A DNA stretch of 64,000 bases from ENR-C20 sp942493145 (GTDB lineage Bacteria; Bacillota; Clostridia; Acetivibrionales; DTU013): positions 1,860,001 to 1,924,000 of the forward strand of contig OW818679.1 of NCBI GenBank assembly GCA_942493145.1. The letters run 5' to 3'. The notes beneath the pieces are model-generated. The model made no database searches and was not told the DNA's origin. It saw only the letters and a list, made by a program, of their open reading frames with translations. This document shows, one piece after another, positions 43,346 through 52,715 of this stretch. The position numbers and the translations under genes were made by a program. The number at the start of each line of letters is the position of its first letter. The first letter of the stretch is position 1.

Positions 43346-43942
43346 GTGTTAATATTGATGATATTGGCCGGTATTTGCGGCTATCTGCTCGGGAGTTTGA
43401 ACGGCTCCATCATTGTAGGACGATTTTATGGAATGGACATCCGCAGTCATGGCAGCGGAAATGCAGGGACAACAAACGCATTAAGGGTTCTGGGCAAAAA
43501 GGCTGCAGCCCTTGTACTGGTTGGAGACCTTCTGAAAGGCGTCTTGTCGTACCTGATAGGCTTTTATATTACGGGGAGCGCAACCGGAGGAATGATAGCC
43601 GGAACGGCAGCAATCCTGGGACATGTATGGCCTTTGTACTTTCAGTTCAAGGGCGGAAAAGGAGTGCTGACATCGCTTGCTGTACTGCTGATGATGGATT
43701 GGGTTACCGGCCTCATTTTGCTTGGGATTTTCGTAATAGTGGTTGCAATAACCAGATATGTGTCCCTTGGTTCGCTTATCGGTGCAGTCCTGCTTCCTGT
43801 TTTCACTGCCTTTCTGGGCAGGGATCCCGTACATATTATTTTTTCCTCGATTATTGCAGTGCTGCTTGTAATTATGCACCGCGCAAACATCAAACGGTTG
43901 ATAAAAGGCAATGAATCAAAACTAGGCGCAAAGAAAAACTGA
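43346..43942 (+). CDS. plsY: acyl-phosphate:glycerol-3-phosphate acyltransferase
   Basis: 198 aa membrane protein with about five helices. It acylates glycerol 3-phosphate with acyl phosphate, the first step of phospholipid synthesis. Motifs: GSLNGSIIVGR, HGSGNAGTTNALR, GHVWPLYFQFKGGKG. I prefer the GTG at 43346, 9 nt after GAGGAG; the ATG at 43337 touches that site. The next gene, gpsA, makes its substrate. Confidence 0.94.
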   Translation: MLILMILAGICGYLLGSLNGSIIVGRFYGMDIRSHGSGNAGTTNALRVLGKKAAALVLVGDLLKGVLSYLIGFYITGSATGGMIAGTAAILGHVWPLYFQFKGGKGVLTSLAVLLMMDWVTGLILLGIFVIVVAITRYVSLGSLIGAVLLPVFTAFLGRDPVHIIFSSIIAVLLVIMHRANIKRLIKGNESKLGAKKN

Positions 43943-43994
43943 TTCTTTTTGTGACAATTAACTTGGCACATTGGGACACGGAGGAAAAATAAAA

Positions 43995-45017
43995 ATGAAG
44001 AGGAAGATTTCCATAATAGGCGCAGGCAGCATGGGTACCGCAATATCAATACTGCTGGCAGAGAACGGACATCCGGTTAAGATGTGGACGCCCTTTGAAG
44101 CTGAAGCCGATATGATAAACAATAGAAGAGAACAGGTTGAAAAGCTACCGGGTATAAAAATACCTGAAAAGGTGGCCTGTACGGTGGATATGGAAGAGGT
44201 TGCACATTTTTCAGATGTATTTGCTATGGTCATTCCATCTCAGACAATAAGGGAAAACGCAGCCAAACTATCCGGAATCGTAAAGAATAAAAAGACAATA
44301 GCCTGTTTTTCAAAAGGCCTTGAAAAGGATACAGGCCTCAGGATGTCTGAAGTCATCAGACAGGAAATGAAGAATGTAAGCGTTGTTGCAATGTCCGGGC
44401 CATGTCATGCGGAGGAACTGGCTAAAGGTATACCATCCCTGTACGTGGCGGCTTCTCAGGATAAGGACGCTGCAGAGCTTATTCAGGACTGCTTCATGTC
44501 TTCCAGGTTCAGAGTATATACAAATCCAGACATCATAGGTGTTGAGCTCGGTGGAGCAATTAAAAATGTAATAGCCTTATGTGCTGGAATCTCCGATGGA
44601 CTTGGTTATGGTGACAACACAAAGGCTGCCCTTATGACCAGAGGAATTGCAGAAATGTCACGCCTTGGAAAGGCCATGGGTGCAAATGTTCAGACTTTCT
44701 CAGGGCTTGCGGGCATAGGTGACCTAATTGTAACCTGTACCAGCCAGCACAGCAGAAACAGAAGAGCTGGTATTCTGATAGGCCAGGGCCGAACACCGGA
44801 TGAAGCAGTGAAAGAGGTAAAAATGGTCGTTGAAGGTTTTTATACGACAGAACCTGTATATATGCTATCCCAAAAGCACAATGTGAAAATGCCCATAACA
44901 ACAGAGGCATACGAGGTGCTTTTCAATAACAAGAATGCCGGAAAAGCAGTGACAGAGCTTATGATGAGAAAGCGTACACACGAACTCGAAGACCTTGTTT
45001 CTGATGAAATGTGGTAA
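43995..45017 (+). CDS. gpsA: glycerol-3-phosphate dehydrogenase [NAD(P)+]
   Basis: 340 aa. It reduces dihydroxyacetone phosphate to glycerol 3-phosphate. The NAD(P) loop GAGSMGTA lies at the N-terminus, with SGPCHAEEL, the catalytic Lys in GGAIKNVIA and the later GLAGIGDL. CGGAGG precedes the ATG at 43995. Together with plsY it supplies phospholipid precursors. Confidence 0.96.
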   Translation: MKRKISIIGAGSMGTAISILLAENGHPVKMWTPFEAEADMINNRREQVEKLPGIKIPEKVACTVDMEEVAHFSDVFAMVIPSQTIRENAAKLSGIVKNKKTIACFSKGLEKDTGLRMSEVIRQEMKNVSVVAMSGPCHAEELAKGIPSLYVAASQDKDAAELIQDCFMSSRFRVYTNPDIIGVELGGAIKNVIALCAGISDGLGYGDNTKAALMTRGIAEMSRLGKAMGANVQTFSGLAGIGDLIVTCTSQHSRNRRAGILIGQGRTPDEAVKEVKMVVEGFYTTEPVYMLSQKHNVKMPITTEAYEVLFNNKNAGKAVTELMMRKRTHELEDLVSDEMW

Positions 45018-45138
45018 TAATATCAGCATATAAATTAATGGACACCTTTCGACAAACTTTGCATTTTTGATAATATATAATAAAAAACATATATTATATA
45101 TGCATTAAATGTTGCAGATTTACAAAGAGGTACAAAAA

Positions 45139-46296
45139 ATGGATTTATCCATGAAGCATTGGTATCAACCGATATATCAATTGAAACAGGGGTGCATTGT
45201 TGGGTACGAAGCACTTCTGCGCGGAGATTCCGAGGATGGACGTTCCCCTGATATAATGTTCAGACAGGCACAGCAAAGCGGTAAAAGGCCTATTTTGGAT
45301 AGATTATCGATTCTGCTTGCAATAAACTCTTTTAATAATACTTCTAAAAAACTTTTTGTAAATGTCTTTTCGGACACATTGTTGGAAACCAACTTCATCG
45401 ACTGGTGGGATAAATATATCGGAAAAAGGGATTCACTTGTCCTTGAGATATCTGAATGCGAAAATGTTTATGATTGGGAAAAGCTTAAATATGTTGTAAA
45501 GCACCTTCGCAGGAATGGTATCAAAATAGCCATAGATGAGATGGGGACAGGTTTCGACTCTCTTCTGCACTGTCTGGAACTTGAACCGGATTATTTCAAA
45601 CTCGAAAAAATGTATGTGACTGATCTCGTGGATAATCCAAACAAACAAAGGGTCATAACTCATCTTCTTAGAATTTACAGGAATGCCACGGAATTTGTTG
45701 GTGTCGGGGTTGAGAGGCAGGATGATCTGGAAATACTGACAAAACTTGGTGTGGCGTGTGTCCAGGGCCATGTGCTTTCCAGGCCGGTTCCATTGGAGTT
45801 GTTGGCTTCTGTTGAAGAGAACCTTGAGTCAATAATAAAATGCCTTAAAATTGATCCGCAAGAGAATAAGAACAATAATCGAAAATACTTCAGATTGTAT
45901 TTGCCTGACCCATTTTGCTCTGAAATGACAATACTAATTATCAAGGGAAGAAAGGTGAATATCAAAAGCACTCATGTCTGTATTAAGAATATTAGTGCTG
46001 GCGGACTTATGTTCATGTCCAGTTTGAGGATACCGGTGAACAAAGACATAATAATTGGGTTCAAGCTTGAGATACTTGGCAGGCCTATAATACTCCAGGG
46101 CAATATCGTAAGAAACATGGAACAAAAGGGAGACATGTATGAATACGGAGTTCAGTTTATAATAGATGAAATTAAACGATCGGTAATTTTGAAGCTTTTG
46201 TACGATGTGCAGATCGTGATCAGTAGGAATTCAGTCTTTTCAGACACAACCATTTGTCAAAGTAACTGTAATATTAGGAGTGTGGCGACAAATTGA
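45139..46296 (+). CDS. EAL-PilZ protein, EAL domain possibly inactive
   Basis: 385 aa. The N-terminal EAL domain (about 1-230) keeps EALLRG at residue 24 and VNVFSD, but the DDFG motif reads DEMG (133-136) and the usual AEGVE reads GVGVE near 190. A C-terminal PilZ domain (about 245-365) has RKYFR and NISAGG, the cyclic-di-GMP-binding pattern RxxxR and (D/N)xSxxG. It may be a receptor or a weak phosphodiesterase. The start at 45139 follows AGAGGT; an ATG at 45109 has no such site. The diguanylate cyclase at 6.7 kb could supply the ligand. Confidence 0.85.
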   Translation: MDLSMKHWYQPIYQLKQGCIVGYEALLRGDSEDGRSPDIMFRQAQQSGKRPILDRLSILLAINSFNNTSKKLFVNVFSDTLLETNFIDWWDKYIGKRDSLVLEISECENVYDWEKLKYVVKHLRRNGIKIAIDEMGTGFDSLLHCLELEPDYFKLEKMYVTDLVDNPNKQRVITHLLRIYRNATEFVGVGVERQDDLEILTKLGVACVQGHVLSRPVPLELLASVEENLESIIKCLKIDPQENKNNNRKYFRLYLPDPFCSEMTILIIKGRKVNIKSTHVCIKNISAGGLMFMSSLRIPVNKDIIIGFKLEILGRPIILQGNIVRNMEQKGDMYEYGVQFIIDEIKRSVILKLLYDVQIVISRNSVFSDTTICQSNCNIRSVATN

Positions 46297-46358
46297 ACGT
46301 TTTTGCATGATTCACATAATATAATAATATGAAATTATGCAGAAACAGGTGTGTTCAT

Positions 46359-46907
46359 ATGCTACATGACAATATCGCAATTCTGGAAGAAAATATTTTC
46401 ATTCCTTACAGAAAACCCATACGTCAATGTCATTTTCTTACTTATTCCAATGCTATGGCAAGGATGGAGGGTGGTCCAGATTATCCTGACATAACCGGGC
46501 TTGTTTTTTTTCGGAATGTGGGTGGAGGAACCCACGTCAGCGCAACCATATACGGGTTGCCGGCCTTCAGAGCGGCTTCAGAAGGCGGTCAGCCCATAGG
46601 GCCCTTCGGATTCCACATACATGAACACGGTAACTGTACAGTTGGGGATCCGGAGAAACCTTTCGAAGATTGCGGCGGACATTGGAATCCCTACATACAG
46701 CCACATGGCAACCATGCCGGAGACTTTCCGGTATTGTTCTCAAACGGGGGCTATGCAGGTATGAGCTTTTTTACTGATAAATTCAGGGTTGAAAATGTGA
46801 TAGGAAAATCTGTTATAATCCATGAAAATCCTGATGACTACAGGAGCCAGCCAGCGGGAAATTCAGGTAAGAGGATAGCCTGTGGCGTTATTGAATGGTT
46901 GCAATAA
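46359..46907 (+). CDS. sodC: Cu/Zn superoxide dismutase without signal peptide
   Basis: 182 aa. Metal-binding and structural motifs are present: GFHIHEHGNC, GGHWNP, HGNHAGDFP, a late HENPDD, and GNSGKRIACGVI with the substrate-guiding Arg. Both structural cysteines are there. No signal peptide or lipobox is seen at the start at 46359 (AGGTG 7 nt upstream), unlike most bacterial SodC, which are exported. An earlier ATG at 46329 would not add one. It converges on apgM. The location of the protein is therefore uncertain. Confidence 0.9.
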   Translation: MLHDNIAILEENIFIPYRKPIRQCHFLTYSNAMARMEGGPDYPDITGLVFFRNVGGGTHVSATIYGLPAFRAASEGGQPIGPFGFHIHEHGNCTVGDPEKPFEDCGGHWNPYIQPHGNHAGDFPVLFSNGGYAGMSFFTDKFRVENVIGKSVIIHENPDDYRSQPAGNSGKRIACGVIEWLQ

Positions 46908-46933
46908 CACCACAGCTGTTTTGAATACATTAA

Positions 46934-48142
46934 TTACTTACCGAGGAATCTGTCCATAAGGCGATATCCTTCATCTACCTGAATACCGGTTTTCTGTGCC
47001 TGGAATTCATCGTATCCGCTGACCCCGGAATCTTTTTCAGCGCTTTTCCTGTAGATTACATAAGGAACTGGTTCAGAAGTATGGGTCCTGAGTGACAATG
47101 GTGTCGGATGGTCGGGAAGTATAAGTATACTATAGTCGTCATACCGTCTGAGACCTTCCAGAATGGGCTGCAGGACGTCCCGGTCTATAAGCTCGATGGA
47201 TTTCACCTTGTTTTCTATTTCGAACCTGTGGCCGCATTCATCAGGTGCTTCAACATGTACATATACAAAATCCCTGCCTGATTCCAGTTCCTTTAAAGCT
47301 GCATCTGCCTTGCCTCTGAAATTGGTGTGTATGTTGCCGGTCGCACCTTCTACATCAACTGAATTTAATCCTGCACAAATACCGATGCCTTTTATAAGGT
47401 CAACGGCAGATACAACAGAACCAGTTATACCATATTTTTCACCGAAACTGGAAAGTGCGGGTTTTTTTCCTTCGCCCCAGAGCCAGATCGAATTGGCAGG
47501 TCTGAGCCCTCGTGCCATTCTTGCTTTGTTTACAGGATGATCCTTCAATATATCAAAGCTTTTTTTCATCATATCCAGAAGGATTTCGGAATTATCACCC
47601 GCTGGAAGATGGGCAGAGATGTTTTTCTCCAGAATATCGTGTGGAGGTGTCAGACGGAAGCTTCCTTCGCCATTTTGCCAGACCATGCAGTGACGATAGC
47701 TGATTCCAGGATGATAGTGTATGAAATCAGTGCTGAAAAGTCTGTCTATATCATGGATTATCTCAGCAGCTTCAGCTGTTGAGATTTCATCTGAACTGTA
47801 GTCGATCATTATTTTGTCTTCATAGTGTTCATGATCTGAAAGAGTGACAAGGTTGCATCTGAGGGCCAGATCGGTTTCTGAAAGCTCAACACCCATGCTG
47901 ACGGCTTCCAGAGGAGAACGACCTGTATAATATATTTTGGGGTTGTAACCCATAACTGAAAGATTTGCTGCATCACTTCCGGGAGGAATTCCATCTGGAA
48001 TGGTCTTCACCATACCTGTTTCACCAAGGCTTGCAAGCCGGTCCATATTGGGCTTTGAAGCGCATTGCAGGGGTGTTTTGTTTCCGAGCTGCTGCATTGG
48101 ATAATCGGCCATACCATCGCCTAGAATGACAACATATTTCAT
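46934..48142 (-). CDS. apgM: cofactor-independent phosphoglycerate mutase, archaeal type
   Basis: 402 aa of the alkaline phosphatase superfamily. It begins VVILGDGMADYP and has GSDAANLSVMGY, with Ser as phospho-acceptor, and the late metal motif ILPDHPTP. It interconverts 2- and 3-phosphoglycerate in glycolysis. This short class, first described in archaea, also occurs in Clostridia beside or instead of GpmI. It is a single gene on the minus strand. Confidence 0.94.
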   Translation of the reverse strand: MKYVVILGDGMADYPMQQLGNKTPLQCASKPNMDRLASLGETGMVKTIPDGIPPGSDAANLSVMGYNPKIYYTGRSPLEAVSMGVELSETDLALRCNLVTLSDHEHYEDKIMIDYSSDEISTAEAAEIIHDIDRLFSTDFIHYHPGISYRHCMVWQNGEGSFRLTPPHDILEKNISAHLPAGDNSEILLDMMKKSFDILKDHPVNKARMARGLRPANSIWLWGEGKKPALSSFGEKYGITGSVVSAVDLIKGIGICAGLNSVDVEGATGNIHTNFRGKADAALKELESGRDFVYVHVEAPDECGHRFEIENKVKSIELIDRDVLQPILEGLRRYDDYSILILPDHPTPLSLRTHTSEPVPYVIYRKSAEKDSGVSGYDEFQAQKTGIQVDEGYRLMDRFLGK

Positions 48143-48336
48143 GTGATTTCTCCTGTTTTGTTTGTTATTTAAATTCTCAAAATAGAGATAAAAATCGTTT
48201 TCTAATTCAATTCCAGTTTTTAATTATAACAGACTTCACAAAACATGGAAAGTGATATCTGTTTGATTTTTTGTGCTTCATTGTCTATAATTTAGACGTA
48301 GGAAATAACTCAGGCAGATAGGTTCCGGAGGATGCC

Positions 48337-49776
48337 ATGATCGAAAAAAAAAGAGCTATAGCCATAATGGTGGCTATTTCGGTTGTAATATGCATTTTGA
48401 TCTCTTTTTATTTTAACAATAAACGTGGGGATTCCAGTGAACAGCTTTTGAAGCAATCAGCAACAGCAGGTTTCGATATTGGTGCAGGAAATCCAGGTAC
48501 GGTAACAGGAACAGGTACGCTAACAGGAACAGTTACGGTAACAGGAACGGAGCCTTTTGAAGATTCGGTAAAGGTTGAGGGAATGGATTTCGAAGTGCAC
48601 GGCAATACGCCGGAGTATGACATGAACGCTGCTATGTATGTTAATGGATCCGGAAGCCCTTCGCTAAGGCTGGAGTATTATTTGGAAGGTTCAAGCAACA
48701 TCAGGGAAATAGATAGTATGCAAATTCCGGAAATTGAAGGTATGGCTGGAAAGAACGCAACCGAAAGCCAAACGGCAATAAATGCAGCAAGCATCAGAAT
48801 CCTTTTGAACACGATATATTCCAAAGTATACATATTTGTGATGAACTATAAGGCATCCAGCAATGCATTGTACTCCTTCACCCTAAAGGAAAACAAACTG
48901 GAATTGGTGTTCAGGGATGATGGGAGTTATTCCAGCTTTGCATTCAACAGTAACCAGCAGTATCTGGCATACAACTGTGACAATCCTCCATGGGACAATT
49001 CATTACCTGAGAGCAGGCTTTTTGAAGTCCTGGACTGTTCAAAAGACAGGTACGTAGTAAAGGGAAGCAGAACAAACATGAGCAAAATGATCGGAGCCCC
49101 TGAGGAACAGGATGTTATACGGAATTATATTTTTTATGGATGGCAGGGTCAGGATACTGCCATATTGCAGGCTGAACTGAAAAAGACCGATAAAACTGTT
49201 TTTGAGGGAAAGGTCCTGTATGATATTAAAAATGACCAAATTATGAATCTCGATGGTAGCAGCTTCAATATTGAAAATGATGATACAGATGGGGCGGCTG
49301 CTCCACCTGACGGTAACGGAGAACAGGCGGTATCAGCAGCAGAAACGCCCTCATCAATGAAGGATGCAGAAGTTGATTTATATGGGACTATTGCAGAAAG
49401 CTCTGCGTTGAAAGTCCTGAAGGATTTTTATTTGAAGCTCGCGTCCGAGGGAACATGGAAGGACGCAATGACACTTCTGGACGATAATTTTGTATTAAAG
49501 CTGGAACTGTTTAAACAATATGGAATTACTGAATTGAAAAAAAGCGACATTAATTCGGAGGATGCATCACTTTTCAGCAGTTTATTAATGACTGCGAAGT
49601 ATGATATGCTTGAAAAAGAAGAAAATAACGGCAAAGTGGCCGTTATCAGCTACTATCATCTGTTGGGCGAAAATGGTGCAACACAGCTCAGGCAGCTGAT
49701 GAAGGCAAGGATTGAGTACAAATCGGGTAAATGGATAATTGCTTATATTGAAGATATATCGACGGAGGTTAATTGA
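48337..49776 (+). CDS. membrane-anchored protein of unknown function
   Basis: 479 aa. One N-terminal membrane helix (about 6-27) anchors a large outer part. A Thr/Gly-rich linker near residues 53-71 is coded by a triple 18-nt repeat. The middle (about 90-300) may be a beta-rich fold, and the last 120 residues resemble an NTF2/ketosteroid-isomerase-like fold (LKVLKDFYLKLASEGTW). No enzyme motif is visible. GGAGGATGCC precedes the ATG. The stop overlaps the tcdA start by one base. Confidence 0.78.
   Translation: MIEKKRAIAIMVAISVVICILISFYFNNKRGDSSEQLLKQSATAGFDIGAGNPGTVTGTGTLTGTVTVTGTEPFEDSVKVEGMDFEVHGNTPEYDMNAAMYVNGSGSPSLRLEYYLEGSSNIREIDSMQIPEIEGMAGKNATESQTAINAASIRILLNTIYSKVYIFVMNYKASSNALYSFTLKENKLELVFRDDGSYSSFAFNSNQQYLAYNCDNPPWDNSLPESRLFEVLDCSKDRYVVKGSRTNMSKMIGAPEEQDVIRNYIFYGWQGQDTAILQAELKKTDKTVFEGKVLYDIKNDQIMNLDGSSFNIENDDTDGAAAPPDGNGEQAVSAAETPSSMKDAEVDLYGTIAESSALKVLKDFYLKLASEGTWKDAMTLLDDNFVLKLELFKQYGITELKKSDINSEDASLFSSLLMTAKYDMLEKEENNGKVAVISYYHLLGENGATQLRQLMKARIEYKSGKWIIAYIEDISTEVN
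48496..48549 (+). repeat. three-copy 18-nt in-frame repeat
   Basis: Units at 48496-48513, 48514-48531 and 48532-48549 are near identical (GGTACGGTAACAGGAACA type) and code for the TVTGTG-like linker. The copy number can change without breaking the frame. Confidence 0.85.
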
Positions 49777-50537
49777 TGCTGCATGCGTTTTCAAGGATGG
49801 AACTGCTTTTGGGACCAGAAGCTATGCAAAAGCTGGCTGAAAGTAAAATTGCTATTTTCGGTATCGGAGGGGTCGGAAGTTATGCAGCCGAAGGGCTGGC
49901 TAGGGCGGGGGTCGGGAAGTTCCTGCTTGTTGATGACGATTGTGTATGTCTTACCAATTTAAACAGGCAGATACATGCCACCACAAGAACCATAGGAAAG
50001 CCGAAGGTTGAGGTAATGAGGGACAGGATCGCAGAAATCAACCCGAAGGCGGAAGTTGATATACGCCAGATGTTTTATATGCCTGATAATGCTGAAAATG
50101 TTTTGAATTCACATTTTGACTATATAATCGACGCTATTGACACGGTTACAGCCAAAATAGACCTTGTTTTAAGGGCCAGAGAGAAGGGTATTCCAATAAT
50201 CAGCAGCATGGGAACGGGAAACAAGCTTGATCCCACAAGGCTGGAAGTCTCTGATATCTCGAAGACCTCTGTAGATCCTTTGGCAAGGGTGATGCGCAAG
50301 GAATTAAGAGCCAGGGGCATAACATCCCTGAAGGTTGTATACTCGAAAGAGGAGCCGCTGAAGACCCTTGAAACGGAACAGAGCAGTTGCAGGGAAGATT
50401 GTGTATGTCCGGGTGGTACCACGAGGAAATGTACGGTAAGGCATCATATACCTGGCAGCGTATCTTTTGTGCCGCCGGTAGCAGGACTCATAATGGCAGG
50501 TGAAGTAGTAAAGGATCTTATTGGATATGGAGGATAA
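49776..50537 (+). CDS. tcdA: tRNA threonylcarbamoyladenosine dehydratase (TcdA/CsdL)
   Basis: 253 aa of the ThiF/MoeB/E1 family. The ATP loop GIGGVGSYAAEGLARAG lies near the N-terminus. It converts t6A37 of tRNA to its cyclic form. A cysteine-rich part (SCREDCVCPGG) is typical of this branch. GGAGG lies 7 nt before the ATG. Only 2 bp separate it from the next gene. Confidence 0.9.
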   Translation: MLHAFSRMELLLGPEAMQKLAESKIAIFGIGGVGSYAAEGLARAGVGKFLLVDDDCVCLTNLNRQIHATTRTIGKPKVEVMRDRIAEINPKAEVDIRQMFYMPDNAENVLNSHFDYIIDAIDTVTAKIDLVLRAREKGIPIISSMGTGNKLDPTRLEVSDISKTSVDPLARVMRKELRARGITSLKVVYSKEEPLKTLETEQSSCREDCVCPGGTTRKCTVRHHIPGSVSFVPPVAGLIMAGEVVKDLIGYGG

Positions 50538-50539
50538 CA

Positions 50540-51220
50540 ATGTTTGAAAAGCGCATAAGCATTTTTACAGGACATTTCGGCAGCGGAAAGACAGAGGTTG
50601 CAGTCAACTACGCTCTTAAACTGGCTTCAATTTCGCCCAGGACGGCAATTGTCGATCTTGATATAGTAAACCCGTTTTTCAGGACGGCAGATGTATCAAA
50701 AATATTGGAAAGTCGGGGGATTAAGGTTATAACGCCTGTATACGCAAATACTAACATCGACATGCCGTCATTACCTCCTGACATCTATTCAATATTCAAC
50801 CAGAAGGACTACAAGGTGGTGTTCGATGTAGGGGGAGACGATTTAGGCGCCAGGGTCCTTGGGAGATATCATGAAGAGATTGCTGCAGACGATTGGGAGA
50901 TGTATTTTGTTATAAATACCAGGAGGCCGGATACCTTTTCGGACAAGGGAATCGAGCATATGATAGCTGAAATTGAATCGAGCTCAGGATTAAAGATTGA
51001 CCGCCTTGTAAATAATACCAATATCCTGAACGAAACTACTGAACATGAGATTTTGGAAGGTGAAAGCAAAATCATGAGGGTATCTGAAAAACTCGGAATA
51101 CCTGTTGGTTTTACAAGTGGATTGAAAAATGTAATGGAAGGAATACATAACAAAGGGATTGAAACAGCAGGAAAAGATATCCTTTATATGGACAAGATGA
51201 TAAAGCTCCTATGGGAATAG
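50540..51220 (+). CDS. ParA/MinD-like P-loop ATPase next to kor genes
   Basis: 226 aa. Walker A is GHFGSGKTE and a second acidic strand VFDVGGDD follows. The fold is of the SIMIBI (MinD/CobQ-like) group, and VDLDIVNPFFRT is characteristic of this branch. It stands just ahead of a 2-oxoacid:ferredoxin oxidoreductase operon. It might help cofactor or cluster loading, but that is inference from position. Confidence 0.8.
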   Translation: MFEKRISIFTGHFGSGKTEVAVNYALKLASISPRTAIVDLDIVNPFFRTADVSKILESRGIKVITPVYANTNIDMPSLPPDIYSIFNQKDYKVVFDVGGDDLGARVLGRYHEEIAADDWEMYFVINTRRPDTFSDKGIEHMIAEIESSSGLKIDRLVNNTNILNETTEHEILEGESKIMRVSEKLGIPVGFTSGLKNVMEGIHNKGIETAGKDILYMDKMIKLLWE

Positions 51221-51228
51221 TGTAAAAA

Positions 51229-51274
51229 ATCACACGAATATTATCGGATTTGTGATAATATATACACGAATATT
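51229..51274. promoter_or_regulatory. repeat cluster upstream of the kor operon
   Basis: The 11-bp sequence ACACGAATATT occurs twice, at 51232-51242 and 51264-51274, exactly 32 bp apart (about three helical turns). Between them ATATTATC / GATAATAT form an inverted repeat. It lies 136 bp before the ferredoxin gene. It looks like a regulator site; I cannot name the factor. Confidence 0.5.
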
Positions 51275-51409
51275 CCTGAAAAAAGGAAATGACAACCAAT
51301 GTGTTGAAAATAGCCGCAGCTAGATTTATAATATATCGAAATGCTTTTAAGCATAATCAAAAGCACTATCTGGAGAAATTCAACAGACTGATCGGAATGT
51401 GAGGTTTTT

Positions 51410-51616
51410 ATGGCAAAAGTTACCTTTGATGTGGAGAAATGCAAGGGCTGCAAGCTTTGTATAAGTGTATGCCCAAAGAAAATAGTAATAATCAACACAG
51501 AAAAACTTAACCAAAAGGGCTATTATCCAGCTGGAGTAATCGAAATGGAAAAATGCATTGGCTGCGCTTTCTGCGCGACTATTTGCCCTGACTGTGTAAT
51601 AGAAGTGGAAAAATAG
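51410..51616 (+). CDS. korD: 2x[4Fe-4S] ferredoxin subunit of 2-oxoacid:ferredoxin oxidoreductase
   Basis: 68 aa with two cluster motifs, CKGCKLCISVCP and CIGCAFCATICP. It carries electrons from the thiamine-dependent core to external ferredoxin. First gene of the korDABC set; the following gene is 12 bp away. Confidence 0.93.
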   Translation: MAKVTFDVEKCKGCKLCISVCPKKIVIINTEKLNQKGYYPAGVIEMEKCIGCAFCATICPDCVIEVEK

Positions 51617-51628
51617 GAGGAAAGATAA

Positions 51629-52687
51629 ATGGGAGAAAAACTGTTGATGAAAGGAAACGAAGTAATCGCAGAAGCAGCCTTAAGAGCTGGCTGCAGGCAT
51701 TATTTCGGTTATCCCATAACACCACAGACTGAAATTGCTCATTATTTTGCAAAAAAGATGCCGGAATATAATGGCACATTCGTACAGGCTGAGAGCGAAG
51801 TTGCAGCGATAAATATGGTCTATGGAGCAGCCGGAGCAGGTGCCAGGGTCATGACATCTTCATCCAGCCCGGGAATAAGCCTGAAGCAGGAAGGTATTTC
51901 CTACTGCTCCTGTGCAGAACTTCCTGCAGTTGTTGTTAATATAGTAAGATGCGGTCCCGGACTTGGCGGTATCATGCCTGCTCAATGCGATTATTTCCAG
52001 GCAGTAAAGGGTGGTGGACACGGCGATTACAAAATGGTCGTACTTGCCCCTTACAGCATTCAGGAGCTTTATGAGTTGACCGTAGACGCTTTCAATATAG
52101 CAGATAAATACAGGATACTCTGCATGATAATGGGAGACGGAATGATGGGCCAGATGATGGAAGGCGTAGAGTTCAGGGATGTGGAAAAGATTGAAAAGGT
52201 AGAGAAGGACTGGGCTACAACAGGTACAGGCCTTAACAGGGAACACAATATCATCACTTCGATTCATATAAAGCCTGAGATATTGGAAGAGCATAACCTG
52301 AAGCTACAGAGAAAATACGCAAAAATCACGGAAAATGAAACCCGCGTTGAGGAATATAACTGTGAAGGCGCCGATGTTATCATCGCTGCCTATGGAATAG
52401 TAGGTAGAATTGTTAAAAACGTTATCAAGTCTGCCGAAAAGGAGGGCATTAAGGTTGGGCTTATAAGACCCATAACCTTGTGGCCTTTCCCGGAGAAGAC
52501 ATTTGAAAAATTCGCAGAGGTTCCAAAAGCCTTCCTCACCGTTGAAATGAGTGCGGGACAGATGCTAGAGGATGTCAAACTCTCCGTGAACGGAAAAAGG
52601 CCGGTACACTTCCTTGGAAGAATGGGCGGTATGGTTCCTGAACAGCAGGAGATACTGGAAAAAGTCAGGCAAATTATGAATAAGTAA
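51629..52687 (+). CDS. korA: 2-oxoacid:ferredoxin oxidoreductase, alpha subunit
   Basis: 352 aa. It covers the pyrimidine-binding and transketolase C-terminal parts: YFGYPITPQTEI, QAESEVAAINMVYGAA, SSSSPGISLKQEG. Proteins of this size and gene order are annotated as 2-oxoglutarate (Kor) or branched-chain 2-oxoacid (Vor) enzymes; sequence alone does not settle which. AGGAGG precedes the ATG. Confidence 0.93.
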   Translation: MGEKLLMKGNEVIAEAALRAGCRHYFGYPITPQTEIAHYFAKKMPEYNGTFVQAESEVAAINMVYGAAGAGARVMTSSSSPGISLKQEGISYCSCAELPAVVVNIVRCGPGLGGIMPAQCDYFQAVKGGGHGDYKMVVLAPYSIQELYELTVDAFNIADKYRILCMIMGDGMMGQMMEGVEFRDVEKIEKVEKDWATTGTGLNREHNIITSIHIKPEILEEHNLKLQRKYAKITENETRVEEYNCEGADVIIAAYGIVGRIVKNVIKSAEKEGIKVGLIRPITLWPFPEKTFEKFAEVPKAFLTVEMSAGQMLEDVKLSVNGKRPVHFLGRMGGMVPEQQEILEKVRQIMNK

Positions 52688-52715
52688 TGAAATTATGAGG
52701 TAAAGGGGAAACAAG

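Noticed and set aside
51229..51274. Rex or CRP/FNR site before the kor genes
   Set aside because: The arms do not match the TTGTTAA-type Rex consensus, and the TGTGA-like half has no proper partner at the standard spacing.
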